A stretch of DNA of 64,000 nucleotides from Sialis fuliginosa (Eukaryota > Arthropoda > Insecta > Megaloptera > Sialidae): contig OY540814.1 in assembly GCA_961205875.1 (NCBI GenBank), positions 6,368,993 through 6,432,992 on the forward strand. The letters are read 5' to 3'. Each line of letters begins with the position of its first letter. Position 1 is the first letter of the stretch. Under the pieces are notes generated by a model. It worked only from the letters and a program-made list of their open reading frames with translations, was not told the origin of the DNA and searched no databases. Below are positions 37,384-50,772 of the stretch, in pieces. The position numbers and the translations under genes are program-made.

Positions 37384-37630
37384 TCATACATATACAGTTT
37401 GTCAAAAGATTACACGCTTCCTATTTACGCGAGTTTGACAGTTGAGTGGGACTCGGGACCGGTCGTTCACCGAAATATTTAAATCAGGGCGGCCCACCCG
37501 TCTCTCTATCACACATAAGGCGCGGACACTAACGTACCCACGAACTTGTGCACTCATCGATATACAAATTCGTGTGTCCAGTATTGTGCTGTCAATTCTG
37601 TTGAAGAAATCAAAAGTGATTTACATATCT
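37384..37630. other. GC-richer island in intron 1, unidentified
   Basis: GAGTGGGACTCGGGACCGGT and AGGGCGGCCCACCCGTCTC stand out from the AT-rich intron. The block abuts repeat C copy 2 but is not present beside copy 1, so it is not obviously part of it. The open frames on both strands here have no recognisable product. Confidence 0.35.
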
Positions 37631-37631
37631 T

Positions 37632-38704
37632 TATATTAATACGTGAACATCGATAATTGTCGAATGGTTTTTTTAATAGAGGTAAAGGTGGTATTATGGG
37701 CACCCATTTTGTTTTTTTACAATAAAAAGTACAATAACTCTTCAATAAATCTGAAAATTGAAAGAAAGCATACTGTGACATTTGGTTAACACATTATGTT
37801 GTCATTTATGTCATAGGCCTACTACTTAATGAGCTAAAAAAAATAATTAAACTAAGTACTCTTCGAGAAAATTCCGAGTTGTGCTAGTAATATGGGCACC
37901 ATGGTAAATACCGAAATAAATCTAATTTTATGGTACAAAACAAAGTTTTATTGTGAAAAATTACAAAAAATGGATTTTTTCTGGGTGGGGTTAGTTGTTT
38001 ACGTGGTATCTGCAACAAAACAAAATATTGAATTTTAGTGGTTGTAATATGGGCACCTTACAGTAGGGGTCCATAATACCAGCACAAAAAATGCCCAAAT
38101 TACCACTCTCACCATATTGGAGAACAAAAGACCACCAACAATTAACTTTCACCTCAAATCGCTAAAAAATTACTGTAATACAATCTTAGTATGTCCACAA
38201 TATACAGTATGACTAATATCATGCAATTAATTATGTATAATGGTTTTTAAATCAGTATAAATATTTATTTTCAAAGTTTTCGGTAGAGCACAAACACAAA
38301 ACTTGCAGCAACTCTTTAACTGAATGAGATGTCGACGCCAGCGCTCATACATACTTTGATATGAACTACTACTACAAGTTCAGGCCGTTTCCTCTAGAAT
38401 ACATTTGCTTCTTCTTCAGATATTAAGGGTGCCCATATTACCCTCAGGCGCCCATAATACCACATTTACCTCTATTTATTATAAAAGGAGGTGAATGAAA
38501 CTTATATCATTCGAAAGGCACTGTGCTATAGTTGTGCCAATCATGTGTGTATGTTGCCGTTAAGGCAGGTAAAATAAAGATAACATACACACTCTCGTTA
38601 TTTTTTATTTCCCCTTGCATCGTTCAACAGCATAGCAATACTCCTAGCGCCACCAAGCGACCAAAATAAATAGTTTTGGGTTTCTGTCAAACGTAGAGAA
38701 TGCG
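37632..38704 (+). repeat. Interspersed repeat C, copy 2, interrupted
   Basis: It matches 12427-12697 on both sides of a 794-bp inserted element (37679-38472). The repeat text resumes at TTTATTATAAAAGGAGGTGA. Confidence 0.7.
37679..38472. mobile_element. TA-flanked DNA element with GGTATTATGGGCACC ends, nested in repeat C
   Basis: The ends are 26-28 bp inverted repeats (GAGGTAAAGGTGGTATTATG; complement GAGGTAAATGTGGTATTATG), flanked by TA on both sides. Because copy 1 of repeat C lacks it, the empty site is visible. Inside, TAATATGGGCACC recurs several times in both directions. There is no coding frame. Confidence 0.85.
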
Positions 38705-39294
38705 AAGTAATGAATAATCATAAAAAATCACATTAAAAATATTAAAACATCAGTGGGATCATTCAGTGCAAAGTATTAATTTTTATAGCCTGTTTCATTT
38801 AAGATTGCAGCGGTAGCTAACATAGGAAACATAATACGCGCTCCTGATTGAGCAAAACGCCAGGCAAATTCACAATAACACAATTTTTACCGATGCAATC
38901 TTTGACAAGGAAAGATAAAGGACAAATAACACATTACCTAACGTTGTAACCATATCGCACCACGAAAAATCGCGCCACGAGTCATTGGCGTATCATTCAG
39001 ATTTTTAAATAAATATCAATTGTTTTGAATAATAAAATTAATTAATAATAAATGTTTTATATTGTCTTTAAAAGTATTTAAGTGATAATTGATTAACAGA
39101 GAAACGTCTATTTTGAACTATCATCTCTCATACATACTAAATTCAATTGTAATTTAAAGCATATTTGCATATTATAAATTTTCAACTGACGCCTATGGGA
39201 TAATATGTGGTTTTGACAATTAAAAAAAGATGGCCGCCGACAAATTTTGGTAACACTTTCATATACGGACTAGCATTGGTTGTTATGTATCCAT

Positions 39295-39581
39295 TAGAGA
39301 TGTGTAATTCATGAACGATTCTTTTCGGTGAACGAATCGACTCGAGTCAGTATTTTAAAAAAGAATCGTTCTTTTTTTTATATTGTAAAGTATAAAAGAA
39401 AAGATTCATACAATATTTTACAATAATTACAATATATTTACAAATTTTAGTAAAATTTTATAAATTCGAAGCAAAAAAAAAATTCATTTTTGTAAGTGAA
39501 CGAATCAGTAAGAACGATTCTTATAACTGACTTGATTCAAATGATTCAAGTCACTAAAAAGAGTCATTTTTCCCATCTCTA
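39295..39581. mobile_element. hAT-type MITE with perfect 8-bp target duplication
   Basis: It begins TAGAGATGTG and ends CCCATCTCTA. GTATCCAT is duplicated exactly (39287-39294 and 39582-39589). The interior carries AACGAATC/GAACGATTC inverted motifs. 287 bp. Confidence 0.88.
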
Positions 39582-39599
39582 GTATCCATAGTCTTTCCT

Positions 39600-39740
39600 A
39601 ATCAGGATGTAATACATCTACTAATTCATATTACCTTGGAAACAAATACAATTAAAATCAAATTGTCAGATTAGTTATTCTAAAAATGTGTATTTAGAAA
39701 ATTAATATTCATAATATAAAGGTGAGTTTTATTTCTTACA
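39600..39740 (+). repeat. Interspersed repeat E, copy 2
   Basis: It shares CCTTGGAAACAAATACAATT and CAGATTAGTTATTCTAAAAA with copy 1 at 20.5-20.9 kb, without the hairpin element, showing the empty site of that insertion. Confidence 0.6.
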
Positions 39741-41106
39741 AATTTTAGAGTGTATGTAAAAACGATTACCAGTTTTTTAACGTGACGTATCGCTTCTTAC
39801 TATTTTTATTCTGTGGGCTAGCTAGCCTAGTACGAGACTGGTGCCTGTGTGAATCGTACCATCTAATTCCCACCTACCACTGAAATCTTAAATGAAACAG
39901 ACTATAGTACAAAGTATTAAAATTTATATTCGAATGTACAGTCACCTGCATTAATGGTCTTGCAGTTTGTATTCATGTTCGTTTATCACAAACTTAGTAG
40001 GCTCCTCCCATTTGATTATTATAATATTTAAAGCATTTCTCCATGTATCAAACAAAAAAAGATATTTTGAAATTCATTTGCTAGATAAAGAACTACTCTT
40101 CGTTTATAGTACTCATATATATTTGTGCAATTAAATTATTATGTAATCTATTGAAAATTGTATACGTAAATTTTGTGGCAATAAATATTTGATATTCCGA
40201 ATTTCAGTATTTAAATATATACATATAAACTTGATAGAAAAAGATAACCGATGATGTTTGTCTTTAAATTTGGAATCTGTTGTATGCGATTCTAGCCTTT
40301 AGGGTGCCAGACGAGTTCTACAGGCGACTGTACAAAGTGCATGTAATCAAATTTTTAGTGAAATTATTTAAAAAAAAAATGCATTTAAATACAAGCTTAC
40401 GATAATTGATTGACAGCAGTCCCGTATTAAGGAAAATTTACAATTGATGTTCTCTAATAAAAATTAATAAGCAATATAAGAAAAATTAAAGGTAGTTATG
40501 ATGTTGCTGTAATTAAACCTACAATTTCTACTGAATGATTTAGTCAGCCACATATTTAGAAAGTTTTACAGATACTTAAAAAAATAAAAATGAAAAGGAT
40601 AATCAATGTCAGTTGTGGTATTGTTGTAATTGAAAGTGTGGTACCCATATTTTTAGAGCAGCCAGTTGTTTCTAGTATGAGAATATGATTTATAAATGTT
40701 TTTGATCCATTTGTCGATTAGATATTGTTTATTGATGTAATTAACTGGGCCTACGTAAAATGTCATGTTTTTAAGGGAGTTACCGAAGATTGTAGGTTGT
40801 ACTCGTATTAAAGAAATAAAATGTGAATATTATGATTTATATATCTTTTTGATCCATTTATAGATAAGATATTGTTATTTAGTTAGGCCTACAAGAAACG
40901 TCATATTTTAAGGACTCTTACTTGTATCGATTGATTAATATGACAGACATGCATATAAAATTTTGTTACTGTAGGTTGTTTGAAACAATTAAAATCAATG
41001 ATATAATTTTTAATATGTTATTGATTTTTAATGTAGATTAGACTTACGTGATGCGAAATGAAGGGTTTTAATATATGTATGTTTTAAATAGATATTTATT
41101 ATTAAA

Positions 41107-41130
41107 TAATAATAATAATAATAAAATAAA
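41107..41130 (+). repeat. (AAT)n microsatellite
   Basis: About six AAT units. Confidence 0.75.
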
Positions 41131-42639
41131 TAAGTGGTAATGTGTTTTGATTTTTAGAAGATATTTTGTATTTTTATTGCATTTTAATACTCAAGAAAAA
41201 AATTAACCAATATAATTCAAAACAAAAAATACATTAATCATAATTTCGTCTATTTGATATCTGTCTGTTAAATAAAATAAATTATTTTTATAACTTAATG
41301 TTTTTTAAAAGGTTTTATTTAGTGTTATTTTTACAAGGTGTGAACCTCATAAAATTGAAAGCGCAAATCGCATATTGTGTTATAAAAGATATTTTATTAT
41401 AAGTATTAAAAAAATGAAAAACGTTCCTGTATTCAATTTAATAATACACCTTAATCAAAATTATTATATTGACGTGCGAAATGGTATATGAAAAAAACAA
41501 CAACAATGTACATACTTCAATTGATTGCATCTTGCAACTGTTGCGAGCATGTTTCTCATACTTTTCAGGGCTGAAAGGGTTTAAAATAAAACAAATGAAA
41601 TGATTGAAATATCATAATATCGATAGTTATCTCAAACAGGATCTCGCAATTACAGTTTAGCTACAAATCATTTAAGCTGCTTGTATAAAACGTAGGTATT
41701 GTAATATGAGTGAGCGTATTATAATGTACATAACCAGTGGCAGTAAGTACATTTCTTATATGGGATATATAAGGTAAAGGCAGCAGTTATGACCGCTATA
41801 AGAGCAAGTTTTCGTTTTTTTTTTTTGATTAATGGGCTTGTTTTTTGTAATTCTCATGAACTCATGTTACTAATAAAACAAGTAACTCTTTATTTAATCA
41901 ATTTAACTACCAAAGTCACCAAATATAGTTTTTTTTAAATTATAACGGTTCATTTTGTTCATGTTTTTTTCTCCAGTAATGGCAAAGGTAAAACCAGTAA
42001 TGAGCACGCAGTGATGGACACTTGCTAATGATTACAAAATGATAAGTACTACGGCACAAAAGATATAAAATAAAGAATCGTCAAATTTGAATAAATGTAA
42101 AGCAGTTGCTATGATAATATAATAATTAATAAATAGATTATACTAATTATTAGTTTAAATGTCCAACATTTTGAAACGGTAGTAAGCAAATATCAACACA
42201 TATTTCTAATTCAGTACATTTAATTAAAATTTTGCCATTACTGGGGTCCTTGCCAATACTGGTGCCACTACCTTATTTCAGATTTGTTTTTGTCGGTATA
42301 TTTTCTTCTTTTGCATTCCTTTTGATATTTTTAAAATTATTTTATTCAATAATAGTAAGTTTACTCCATTTAAAAATTATATTTATACATTTTATGATTT
42401 GACAGAAATAAATGTTATTTTTAGTTATTCAGAAGATTTTTCATTAATAAAATTACATTTTAAAAGTTTGTTATAAGTAGGTAATTAAGATATGAAATTT
42501 AAGGTACAAGTAAGTAATTACTGTCTATAATAAAGAATGCCTAGTGTCACCAATGCGTTATTTCTAGCAGCCTATAATTCCCTGTATAAAGAAGCTTACT
42601 TCTTTTGCTCAGTTGAACATTTACTTTTTGTTCCTTTTT

Positions 42640-43265
42640 AGGGTTCCGAAGAAACCCTATTAATTTCACTTTGTCGTCCGTCCGTCCTTACTGAACATGT
42701 AAACGATTCCCTCTAGTAAAATATGTACACATTTTTTGAAAAAATAATTTTTCAGAGGGGGCGCGAAGGGGCTAAAGTAAGATAAAATAATATTTTTTTA
42801 TACTAAGGCAGGTGACACGTAAAAATGTATAAAATGTAGACCCTTTCTCTTATTTTTTTTAAATCAAAAATTGCGCCTGCAGGGGCTTTAAAGCAAATAC
42901 AAAAAATTGTATATCAAGACGTGTGGAGTATCAAAATGTAGATCTCAATTAGTAGAATATGACGCTATTTTTTCTAACTGAAAAATGGCGCCTGTAGGAG
43001 GCTCCAAGCAGTAATTAATTTTGCTCTCCCCCTCTAACTCGGTAACTACTGGTTTAAAAAATCTGAAAAAATGGTAACGAGGCTTTGGTGGGACTACAAA
43101 TTAAGAAAGTCAACAATATCATTTCAAATTTAGAAGAAATAAAGAGGGGCATCATATAATTTTTATTTTTATTTTCATATCTATGTCGAAATGTAGATCT
43201 CTAACTCAAAATTGCACCAATGGCTTCAAACAGTCTACGTAGTACGTACTTCGGAACCCTTATAG
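42640..43265 (+). repeat. Interspersed repeat B, copy 1
   Basis: It starts AGGGTTCCGAAGAAACCCTA with GTCCGTCCGTCC. The segments TAACTCGGTAACTACT, AACGAGGCTTTGGTGGGACT and ACGTAGTACGTACTTCGGAA recur at 46.79-47.42 kb. The unit is internally repetitive. Class unknown. Confidence 0.65.
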
Positions 43266-43429
43266 CATACACCCGTGTATGTCTTGATCGAATTTTTTGA
43301 TATAAAATAATCCCCTGGTTCGCGAGATTGGTTGCCGCAATAGAATACCCACGATTTTACAGTAGGTATAATAAAATACAGTTAAAAGAAGTAATAAAAA
43401 CAATAAAATCAATGTAACAATTTCACCCA

Positions 43430-43790
43430 CTTACAGCCGACACTGTCGGCAGACGGCAATACATATTACATTATTATACCGAGCTAGCGCATCCTATGAT
43501 ATATTATAAGCGTTCACATACCGGTCGTTATTAAGTATGTGCTATAAATGGCATTTTAAATTAATTGCAGGTTCAGTTATGATGTTTAGATTACTCACGA
43601 GAAACACAACTTTCGTATCGTGCACTGAATAATTATGTCCAGTTTGAGATATACGGCGATTTTAGTTCTTTGTCAGTTATGATGTAAATTGTGCGAACAA
43701 ATTTACAATTAATGAAATGTTATGTCCGTTTTGGTTTGGTATTCGCCTGTCATATATACGGCGCCATGATGTGGTGGTTTTAAAAGAAAT
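43430..43790. other. GC-richer unidentified segment in intron 1
   Basis: CAGCCGACACTGTCGGCAGA, TACCGAGCTAGCGCATCC and two copies of TTCAGTTATGATGT/GTCAGTTATGATGT give a non-random look. GATATACGGCGATT and TATATACGGCGCC are a second repeated pair. No matching copy is seen elsewhere in the window. Confidence 0.3.
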
Positions 43791-44322
43791 CTCTTAAGAA
43801 TGTTGCATGGTTTATTTTTGTTTATTGTGTGGTTGATGGTTTTAAATGGTTGAATTGATAGCTGTTGCACTGTATAGAGTATAAATTAATGTTTTATTAG
43901 GTAAAGAATTTTTATTCAGAGTATTCTTTTGTGCAATCAGCGTTGGCGGAACGTTGTACATATATACTTCAGGGGCGTGATAATTTTCTGTATATAATAT
44001 CTAAATATTTATAAAAATTATCGTAATTCAGATATTAAAAATTTTAGTAGGTTATATTGTAAACATTACTACAGAACACGTATTTGGCGTCTTACTATGT
44101 TTTTATCTAAAAAAATGCGTTGATCTCTCCTTGAATAACCTAAATTAGCATAACGTACTGGCACCAGTCTTGGATCATACCCCAGTGTTGGGTTATTGTT
44201 TAAATGTACTAAATTAGAAATATTTGTTCATATTTGATTACTCATACTCAACCCGTGTAAAATTTCATTAAAATGTCAAGTTTTGATATCACTACATTTC
44301 AATATACATATATGTAACATAT

Positions 44323-44597
44323 ATTAGAGTGTTTTTTTTAATTTTTTCGGTCCCGCAGGCCTATGTTTTAGCTTTGGATCGAAAGTTAACTGTCCCAAAA
44401 TTTCAGACTCATAGATCAAACCTGTGAACGGCGCAAACCGAGTCTTTTTCATATTTGATTAATATGGAAAAAATTACTTTTTTACTTACGCGTGAAAATC
44501 TCGTTGAAAAAAATTTTTTTTTAAATTTCTCAAGGGAATATTTTGTAGAAAATCATGCGGGACCGAAAACATAAAAATTAAAAAAATACCCTAATGT
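44323..44597. mobile_element. MITE with CGGTCCCGC inverted ends
   Basis: The left TTTTTTCGGTCCCGCAGG and right CGGGACCGAAAACATAAAAA sides form an inverted pair, with outer ends ATTAGAG and CCCTAAT. About 275 bp, lying directly left of the CAGGGTG element. Confidence 0.6.
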
Positions 44598-44602
44598 ACA
44601 TA

Positions 44603-45482
44603 CAGGGTGTTCGCCAGAAATGAGTGATCATTAGAAGATTGGTTAAAAGAGAAAAGTATCAGTATTTTTTCCGGGATGAATAATGGCGGTGTCAAAAAAA
44701 CAACTGAATGTCGAAATTCAGAAATATTAAAGTTATATAGAAATATAACTTTTTTTTAATGGAATATGTTATATTATTTTTATATTATTATATTATATTA
44801 TATTATATATTATTTAACCTGTATATTATTAATAAATTTTATAGCTGAGAATGTTCTCTTTATAAAAGTCTTACTCATGTACAGTGGTGAAATTATAAAA
44901 GTATAAAGTTAATAGAAAATATCATAAAATAGTGCGCTACGCAGATTTAATAAAATATAAACAATTGATAAAAAATTTTAAAACAATAATTTCAGGTATT
45001 TATGCCTTATTTCGCAGATTTTTAACATTTTTGAATATTATTGATTAAAAATTAAAATTAATTTTAATAATAATATTTATCTTTACCAATAAATTCAAAA
45101 ACGTTAAAAATCTTCGAAAAAATGGCAAAAATACCTGGAATTATTATTATTTTTAATTTTAATTATTTGTTTATTTAAATAAATTTGCATAGCACTCTAT
45201 TTTTTGATAGTTTCTATGACTTTATTACTTGTTATATCTTATTTTATAACAATTTCACCACAATAATGTATAAGACTTTTATAAAGAGAACATTCTTAGC
45301 TGTAAAATCCAATAATAATATACAGGTTATTCTATTATAAAAAACGTTATATTTCAATATATCTCTGAAATTCGATTGTTTTTTTGAGACCGCCATTATC
45401 CATCCCGGAAAAAATAATGATTCTTTGTTCATTTAACCGATATTCTAGCTCCAATAAGTTGGCAATGATCATCCACACCCTG
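44603..45482. mobile_element. Foldback Tc1/mariner-like element, CAGGGTG ends, TA target
   Basis: CAGGGTG opens and CACCCTG closes the 880-bp element, with TA at 44601-44602 and 45483-45484. The arms run deep (for example ATTTTTTCCGGGATGAATAA against its complement near 45390-45420). Open frames inside are products of the fold. Confidence 0.8.
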
Positions 45483-45892
45483 TATAGTACATTTTATGTA
45501 TAATGTATATGTATTAAAATTAAAAATAAACGTTTTCAGTATTAGTTTAATTTAATTTAATAATAGTTTTGCAAAAATACAATATTTAATTTATTTTAAA
45601 AAAAATGAAAGAAATAAGGGGAAGAAATCATGCTTTATGATCATTAATCAATTTAGTTTTAAATGAGCTTTATTCATGCAATAATTATAAAAAACTAATT
45701 GTAAAAATATGTACGTAGGTAAGTACATTCTAATGGAATATGAATGTTTTCAAATAGAAACGTAAATAATTTAAAAAAATAATAGATTTTATCATTAAAA
45801 ATAAACAGTTAATATATGAATACGAGTAAAAACTAGAATTTTGTGAAATGAATTAGCAATAATTTAGTTGATTAGTATGTATAAACATTGAA

Positions 45893-46104
45893 CAGTGGTT
45901 CTTAAACTCGAGTCCGCGGAACCCCGGAAGTCCACTGAACTTTTGCCGGGGGTCCGTGAAACATGTTTGGCATAAATTAAAGTACTTTTACATTTCTATT
46001 TATTAATTATCTAACGACTTTCTTTGTTTTTCTATCCGGGGGAGGGAATTCCTGAAAAATGTTCAAAAGGAGGTTCCTAGACCATATAGGCTTAAGAACC
46101 GCTG
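45893..46104. mobile_element. hAT-type MITE, slightly decayed target duplication
   Basis: CAGTGGTTCTTAAACT and CTTAAGAACCGCTG are the classic hAT CAGNGGTTC ends. The flanks ACATTGAA and ACATAGAG match at six of eight bases. 212 bp, GC-richer interior. Confidence 0.8.
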
Positions 46105-46789
46105 ACATAGAGGATAATTTTATTTTGTAATTAGTAACCACATCAAAATATAGATCATTATAAACGAAATGTCATATTTTACATATATGACACATCTAAA
46201 GGCGTGTCAAATATCTTTGTAATTTACAAACATTTTTTTAGAATAAATTAAGGAAAACTAAATAAATGTAGAAAGGCGACAATGAACGATGATTTGAATA
46301 AATAATTAGTTGAATATTTTTTGATAGAAGTATTTTAGTAGATAAATAAATAGTAATTATCTTACTCAGTAATCTATTCAAATTTTCTAATTTATATTTG
46401 ATAGATTATCTACTCAAGTTCTGAAGAATTAATCAGAATATAAAGACGTTTATTTAAAAACAATTATTTTTTATTCGTATCTAAAATATTATTCAATATT
46501 AAACCGCAAATGAATATACTACGCTATTTATAATGTTGAACATGTCTGTATACCTACATACAGATACATATAAGATACATCCTATAATAAATAATCATAG
46601 ATACGGGATACGATCTGATAGAAAAGTACAATGGGTGATTTATTCTAATATTGTCAATATTTTTTATCATTGTAATTGGATTTATTTGTAAATTATTTAA
46701 ATGAAAATCGATCATAGCTGATTTTCTCATTAATATGTAATGATGTAACTGTACTTAAGTATAAATATGACTAGGTATATATAGTTTTT

Positions 46790-47415
46790 TATTATCTCAA
46801 AAATGGCATCATCAAGGGGCTAAAAGCAGTATTTTATTTTGCCACCCCCCTCTAACTCGGTAACTACTAGCTCAAAAAATCTGAATTTTTTTTGGTAACG
46901 AGGCTTTGGTGGGGCTACCAACGATAGATACTAAAGTCAACAATCATTTTAAATTTTGGAATAGGGAGAACCGTCATAAAATTGTTTATTTTTATTTTCG
47001 TATCTAGGCATGTGGGGTGTCAAAATGACCATATCTTTTTTTTCTAACTCAAAAATGGTACCTGTAAGGGGCTCTAAGCAGTAATTTATTTTGTTCACTC
47101 CCCTCTAACTCGGTAACTACTACTCAAAAAATATGAAAAAAAGTCGGTAACGAGGCTTTGGTGAGACTACCAACGACAAATACTATATATTATTATTATA
47201 TTATATTATTTAAAAAATTTGGAGAAATAGAGAGGGGCGTCGTAGAATTTTTTTATTTTCATATCTAGGCATGTGAGATGTCAAAATGTAGATCTCAATT
47301 AGTAGAATATAACCCTATTTTTATATTATTTTTTAACTCAAAAATGCACCTGTGGCTCCAAATAGTCCACGTAGTACGTACTTCGGAACCCTTATAGCAT
47401 TCACCCGTGTGTCTT
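46790..47415 (+). repeat. Interspersed repeat B, copy 2
   Basis: Two internal rounds of CTCTAACTCGGTAACTACTA and AACGAGGCTTTGGTG, then GTAGTACGTACTTCGGAACC, collinear with 42.64-43.26 kb. Confidence 0.65.
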
Positions 47416-48926
47416 GACCGAATTATTTAATTTAACAAAAATATCAACTAATAAATATTTATTGTTATTTTTTACGAATGATTCTATGAAATATAATCAA
47501 GAACTTATAGTGCAAATTATATATTTAAGGCCTATTAATTAATCATACAAAATTCCCAAAGTTCCATATAAAGAAATCATAATTTATATACAAGCTATAA
47601 AAATCTGTGATTCATTAAAGAAACATTCCTCAAAGCAAATACGATGGAGGAATATAAAATGATTTGATGATTTTTATTTGGTTGAATACAGACGACCCTG
47701 AAGTTTGGTGAAGTAACTAAACGTGAGAAATTTAATGCAAATAACTCTTAAATCTGCATGAGAAAAAATCATAAACCAGATCAAGAATCAGACTCTCCTG
47801 TCTGCCTTGGCAAGGTCGTTTATACAGAAAAAAGTATATCTATATATGTATTGAATTAATAATTAGCGACACTGAAATTTAATACATTAATTTATACAAA
47901 CATTTACTGTTGTTTTTATTTTTAACAGTTGGCCAATACGATTAACAGATGGTGTTACTTTTTATTGTAAGCTAGATAAAAAAATAATTGCTTGTTTAAT
48001 CAAACGAGAATTAAAAAACAAAGCAAATTCGATTATTTATTATGATGTGTACAAATATTTGTTCGATTAATTAAATATTGAAAATTATCTGACCATAAAA
48101 TTTTATAAATTTTGCACGAGTTGTAAATGTTGCAAAAAATGTACAAGTATTTTTAGTATCTAGTTTTTCCTGTTGTAAATTACAAAAAATAAACTGTTGT
48201 AATTCTAATTTTATGTTTATGATAATTGGTAAATTATACACTATAGTTTTACTACTCGTATTTGGGTCATTTTTTTGTTAGATATTTGCTTGAAAATATT
48301 TTATATTACACATTTTTGATTTTCAAAATATTTGTTAACCTGATTTGAAATATTTTATATAAAAATTTGAGTTCGCACTGTTTATTATTAAAAATAGCTT
48401 TATTTTAATAAATATTATTAGAACGTGTACAACTAACCTATAATTTTCAATATAATAACCTTATATTGTCTCCGCGAATATAATTTTGTTTAAAAGTTAA
48501 AATAACATTATTTGTGAAGATAACTTACCAATGACGGTAACTTTGAAGTATACTTAATTTATTTTTAAATACCTCTATAAATTATTTAATAACTACCCTT
48601 TGATATCTTTGTTACGAGTATAATATAAGCTCGTTTGAATTATTTATTCGGTTTTTACATGAAAATTTTAGTTAAAGTATAAAATGCTATTATACTGGAA
48701 CAGTTAACAGAAATAAATCGTAGGTACATATTTTGTATTTACAAATGTATAAAAAAAATTCTGGCATGGTCTTGTTTACTTTGTTGTTTCTTCGGTAAGT
48801 AATTAAAAAGTAAAAACATATTGTTTTTAATTAAAAATATATTTTTAATTTAAAAAATATCCTTGAAACTAAAAAATAGAATTTTATTAAAAAAATAACG
48901 CAAGATTGGTTTATTCTTATTGTAAA

Positions 48927-49065
48927 TTAGAGTTCGCTGAGTGGCTTCGCCCGCTTGTATTTGAAAGTCGGTGAATGCTTTTGCGATCGGATACAATGAA
49001 AATTCAATCAAACTCGGTTTAGTAGTTTTCGAGTTCTGCCGGAACAAAGTGACATATATTTTAAT
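48927..49065 (+). repeat. Degenerate repeat tail
   Basis: GTGGCTTCGCCCGCTTGTAT and CGGTTTAGTAGTTTTCGAGT resemble a diverged relative of the Helitron-like block at 30.7-31.8 kb. Confidence 0.4.
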
Positions 49066-49186
49066 AATCAAAATTGATTATTTGTTATTAAGTAATTAGA
49101 AAATACTTTTAAATACTGTATCTATATATATATTCATAAATATATTTTAGACTCATATGAGTGGGTAAATTTTTTGACGTTAATGA

Positions 49187-49757
49187 CGTCTAATGTTTTA
49201 CGCCAGATACAACAGGCATTTCAGAAACTTGAAGTAACGCTCTGAGATCAGTTTGCGCGCTAGTGAAAATTTATAATCAGTGTATCTCGACACTCGGTGC
49301 AGCTACCACACGGGTTTTAGTCTCAAATTATAGATCTCGATTAGATCTACGTGATAGAAAAAATAGTATAGAAGGATATGTTCTCTAAGCGGTGATGTTT
49401 TTAATTTTTGATAAAACTTTTTAAATCGAATAAAAACAAAAAAAGTAAATTTCATATTTCCACCATTTTGCTTGTAAATATTAATTAACAGTATATAAGA
49501 ATTAATTATCTTTCTCTAGGGAATAACGTTTTAAGTTTTTTTATTAAATTTTTTTAAATTGAATAAAAAAAATAAAAGTAAATTTTGTATTTCCTCAATT
49601 TTGCTTGTAAATATTAATTAATTGTTTTTATGTTCGTACAAATCATAAGAAATAACTAACGATATTATACGATACTAGTCTGAGTTTTATTTAACTCCAC
49701 TGCTACGTATTCACGTCATTCCCTTGACTGTGCATCCCGACACAGTCACACCCATTT
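49187..49757 (+). repeat. Interspersed repeat A, copy 2
   Basis: Collinear with 23298-23826, with an extra short segment near 49500-49560 where the AAAATAAAAGTAAATTT text is doubled. Confidence 0.7.
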
Positions 49758-50772
49758 TAAAAGATATTTTTGTATCAAGATATGTGGGATATGCATATTA
49801 TTTTAAACAATATTTAAATCCAGCCCTACATTTAATGACTGTACAATAGAGATGCTTTAAATGGCAAATCGATAAATTAGATATTCAATAGTTTTTACAT
49901 AATTATACTGTTGATATTGGCAGTGCGTACAGTAATTATATCAGTTTGAGTTTACAAATCAATAAATAATTCCAACAAGTCGATCAAGACGCCTTTTTTG
50001 GCACCGCCCCAACCTTGGTGACTTGAGACTCGTCGCTACCACGATACCGGAACTCCGTGTGTATTTGTGTGTGTATGTAAATTGATTTTGTATGTTTTTT
50101 GTAACAAGATCGCAAATATTCGATATAATGGTTAGAATTTATTAACCATGTATTATGATGGTTTAGCATAGATTTACCTTTTAAAGTACCGTGTCTTGTT
50201 TGTAATGAATGCGTGGAATGAAAAAAAATTAAGTTGTTTTCAATTTTAAAGTTTTGTGGTTGAAAAAAAAATTAGGTTCAGTTAAAATTTATAAAATATA
50301 TAGTTAACTCTTACATTCTTTGATGAACGTAGTACCTATATCTAATTATAGAAGAATAAAAAATGAGTCTTATTATTGTATTTTCAGTTTATTAAACTGA
50401 ATATACTGGTCTAATGATAGTTAGAGATGTAGGTATAAAGGAGAATTTATTTTTTAACAAAATATTTAATTCAATTTGAGACAACGATATTTGAATCTTG
50501 AGCATAAAAAAAAAACTTAAAAATAACAATAAAAACACTGAAAAGTATATAAAAGTAATAATAATTAAATTTAACAGTTTTAAAAAAAAGTTATTAAAAT
50601 TTAGTTATTATTAAATTTAATTATTATTATATTATACTTTTCAATAGTATCTAAGTATGAAGTTCATGGTTTGTTTTTGATAAAATTTATATGGGACTAC
50701 CTCGGAAGTATACTCTTTCAAACAACAAATCGTCCAAATCGGTGCATGTTTGTCGAAGCTATGCCCGGAAAT

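Larger units (their letters stand above)
38784..39906. mobile_element. Inverted-repeat element with long direct flanks, containing a nested hAT MITE
   Basis: The ends TATAGCCTGTTTCATTTAAG and the complement of CTTAAATGAAACAGACTATA are near-perfect inverted repeats. Outside them lie about 20-base direct repeats (GTGCAAAGTATTAATTTTTA at 38766, GTACAAAGTATTAAAATTTA at 39907). It is about 1.1 kb including the insert at 39295-39581. No open frame. Confidence 0.6.
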
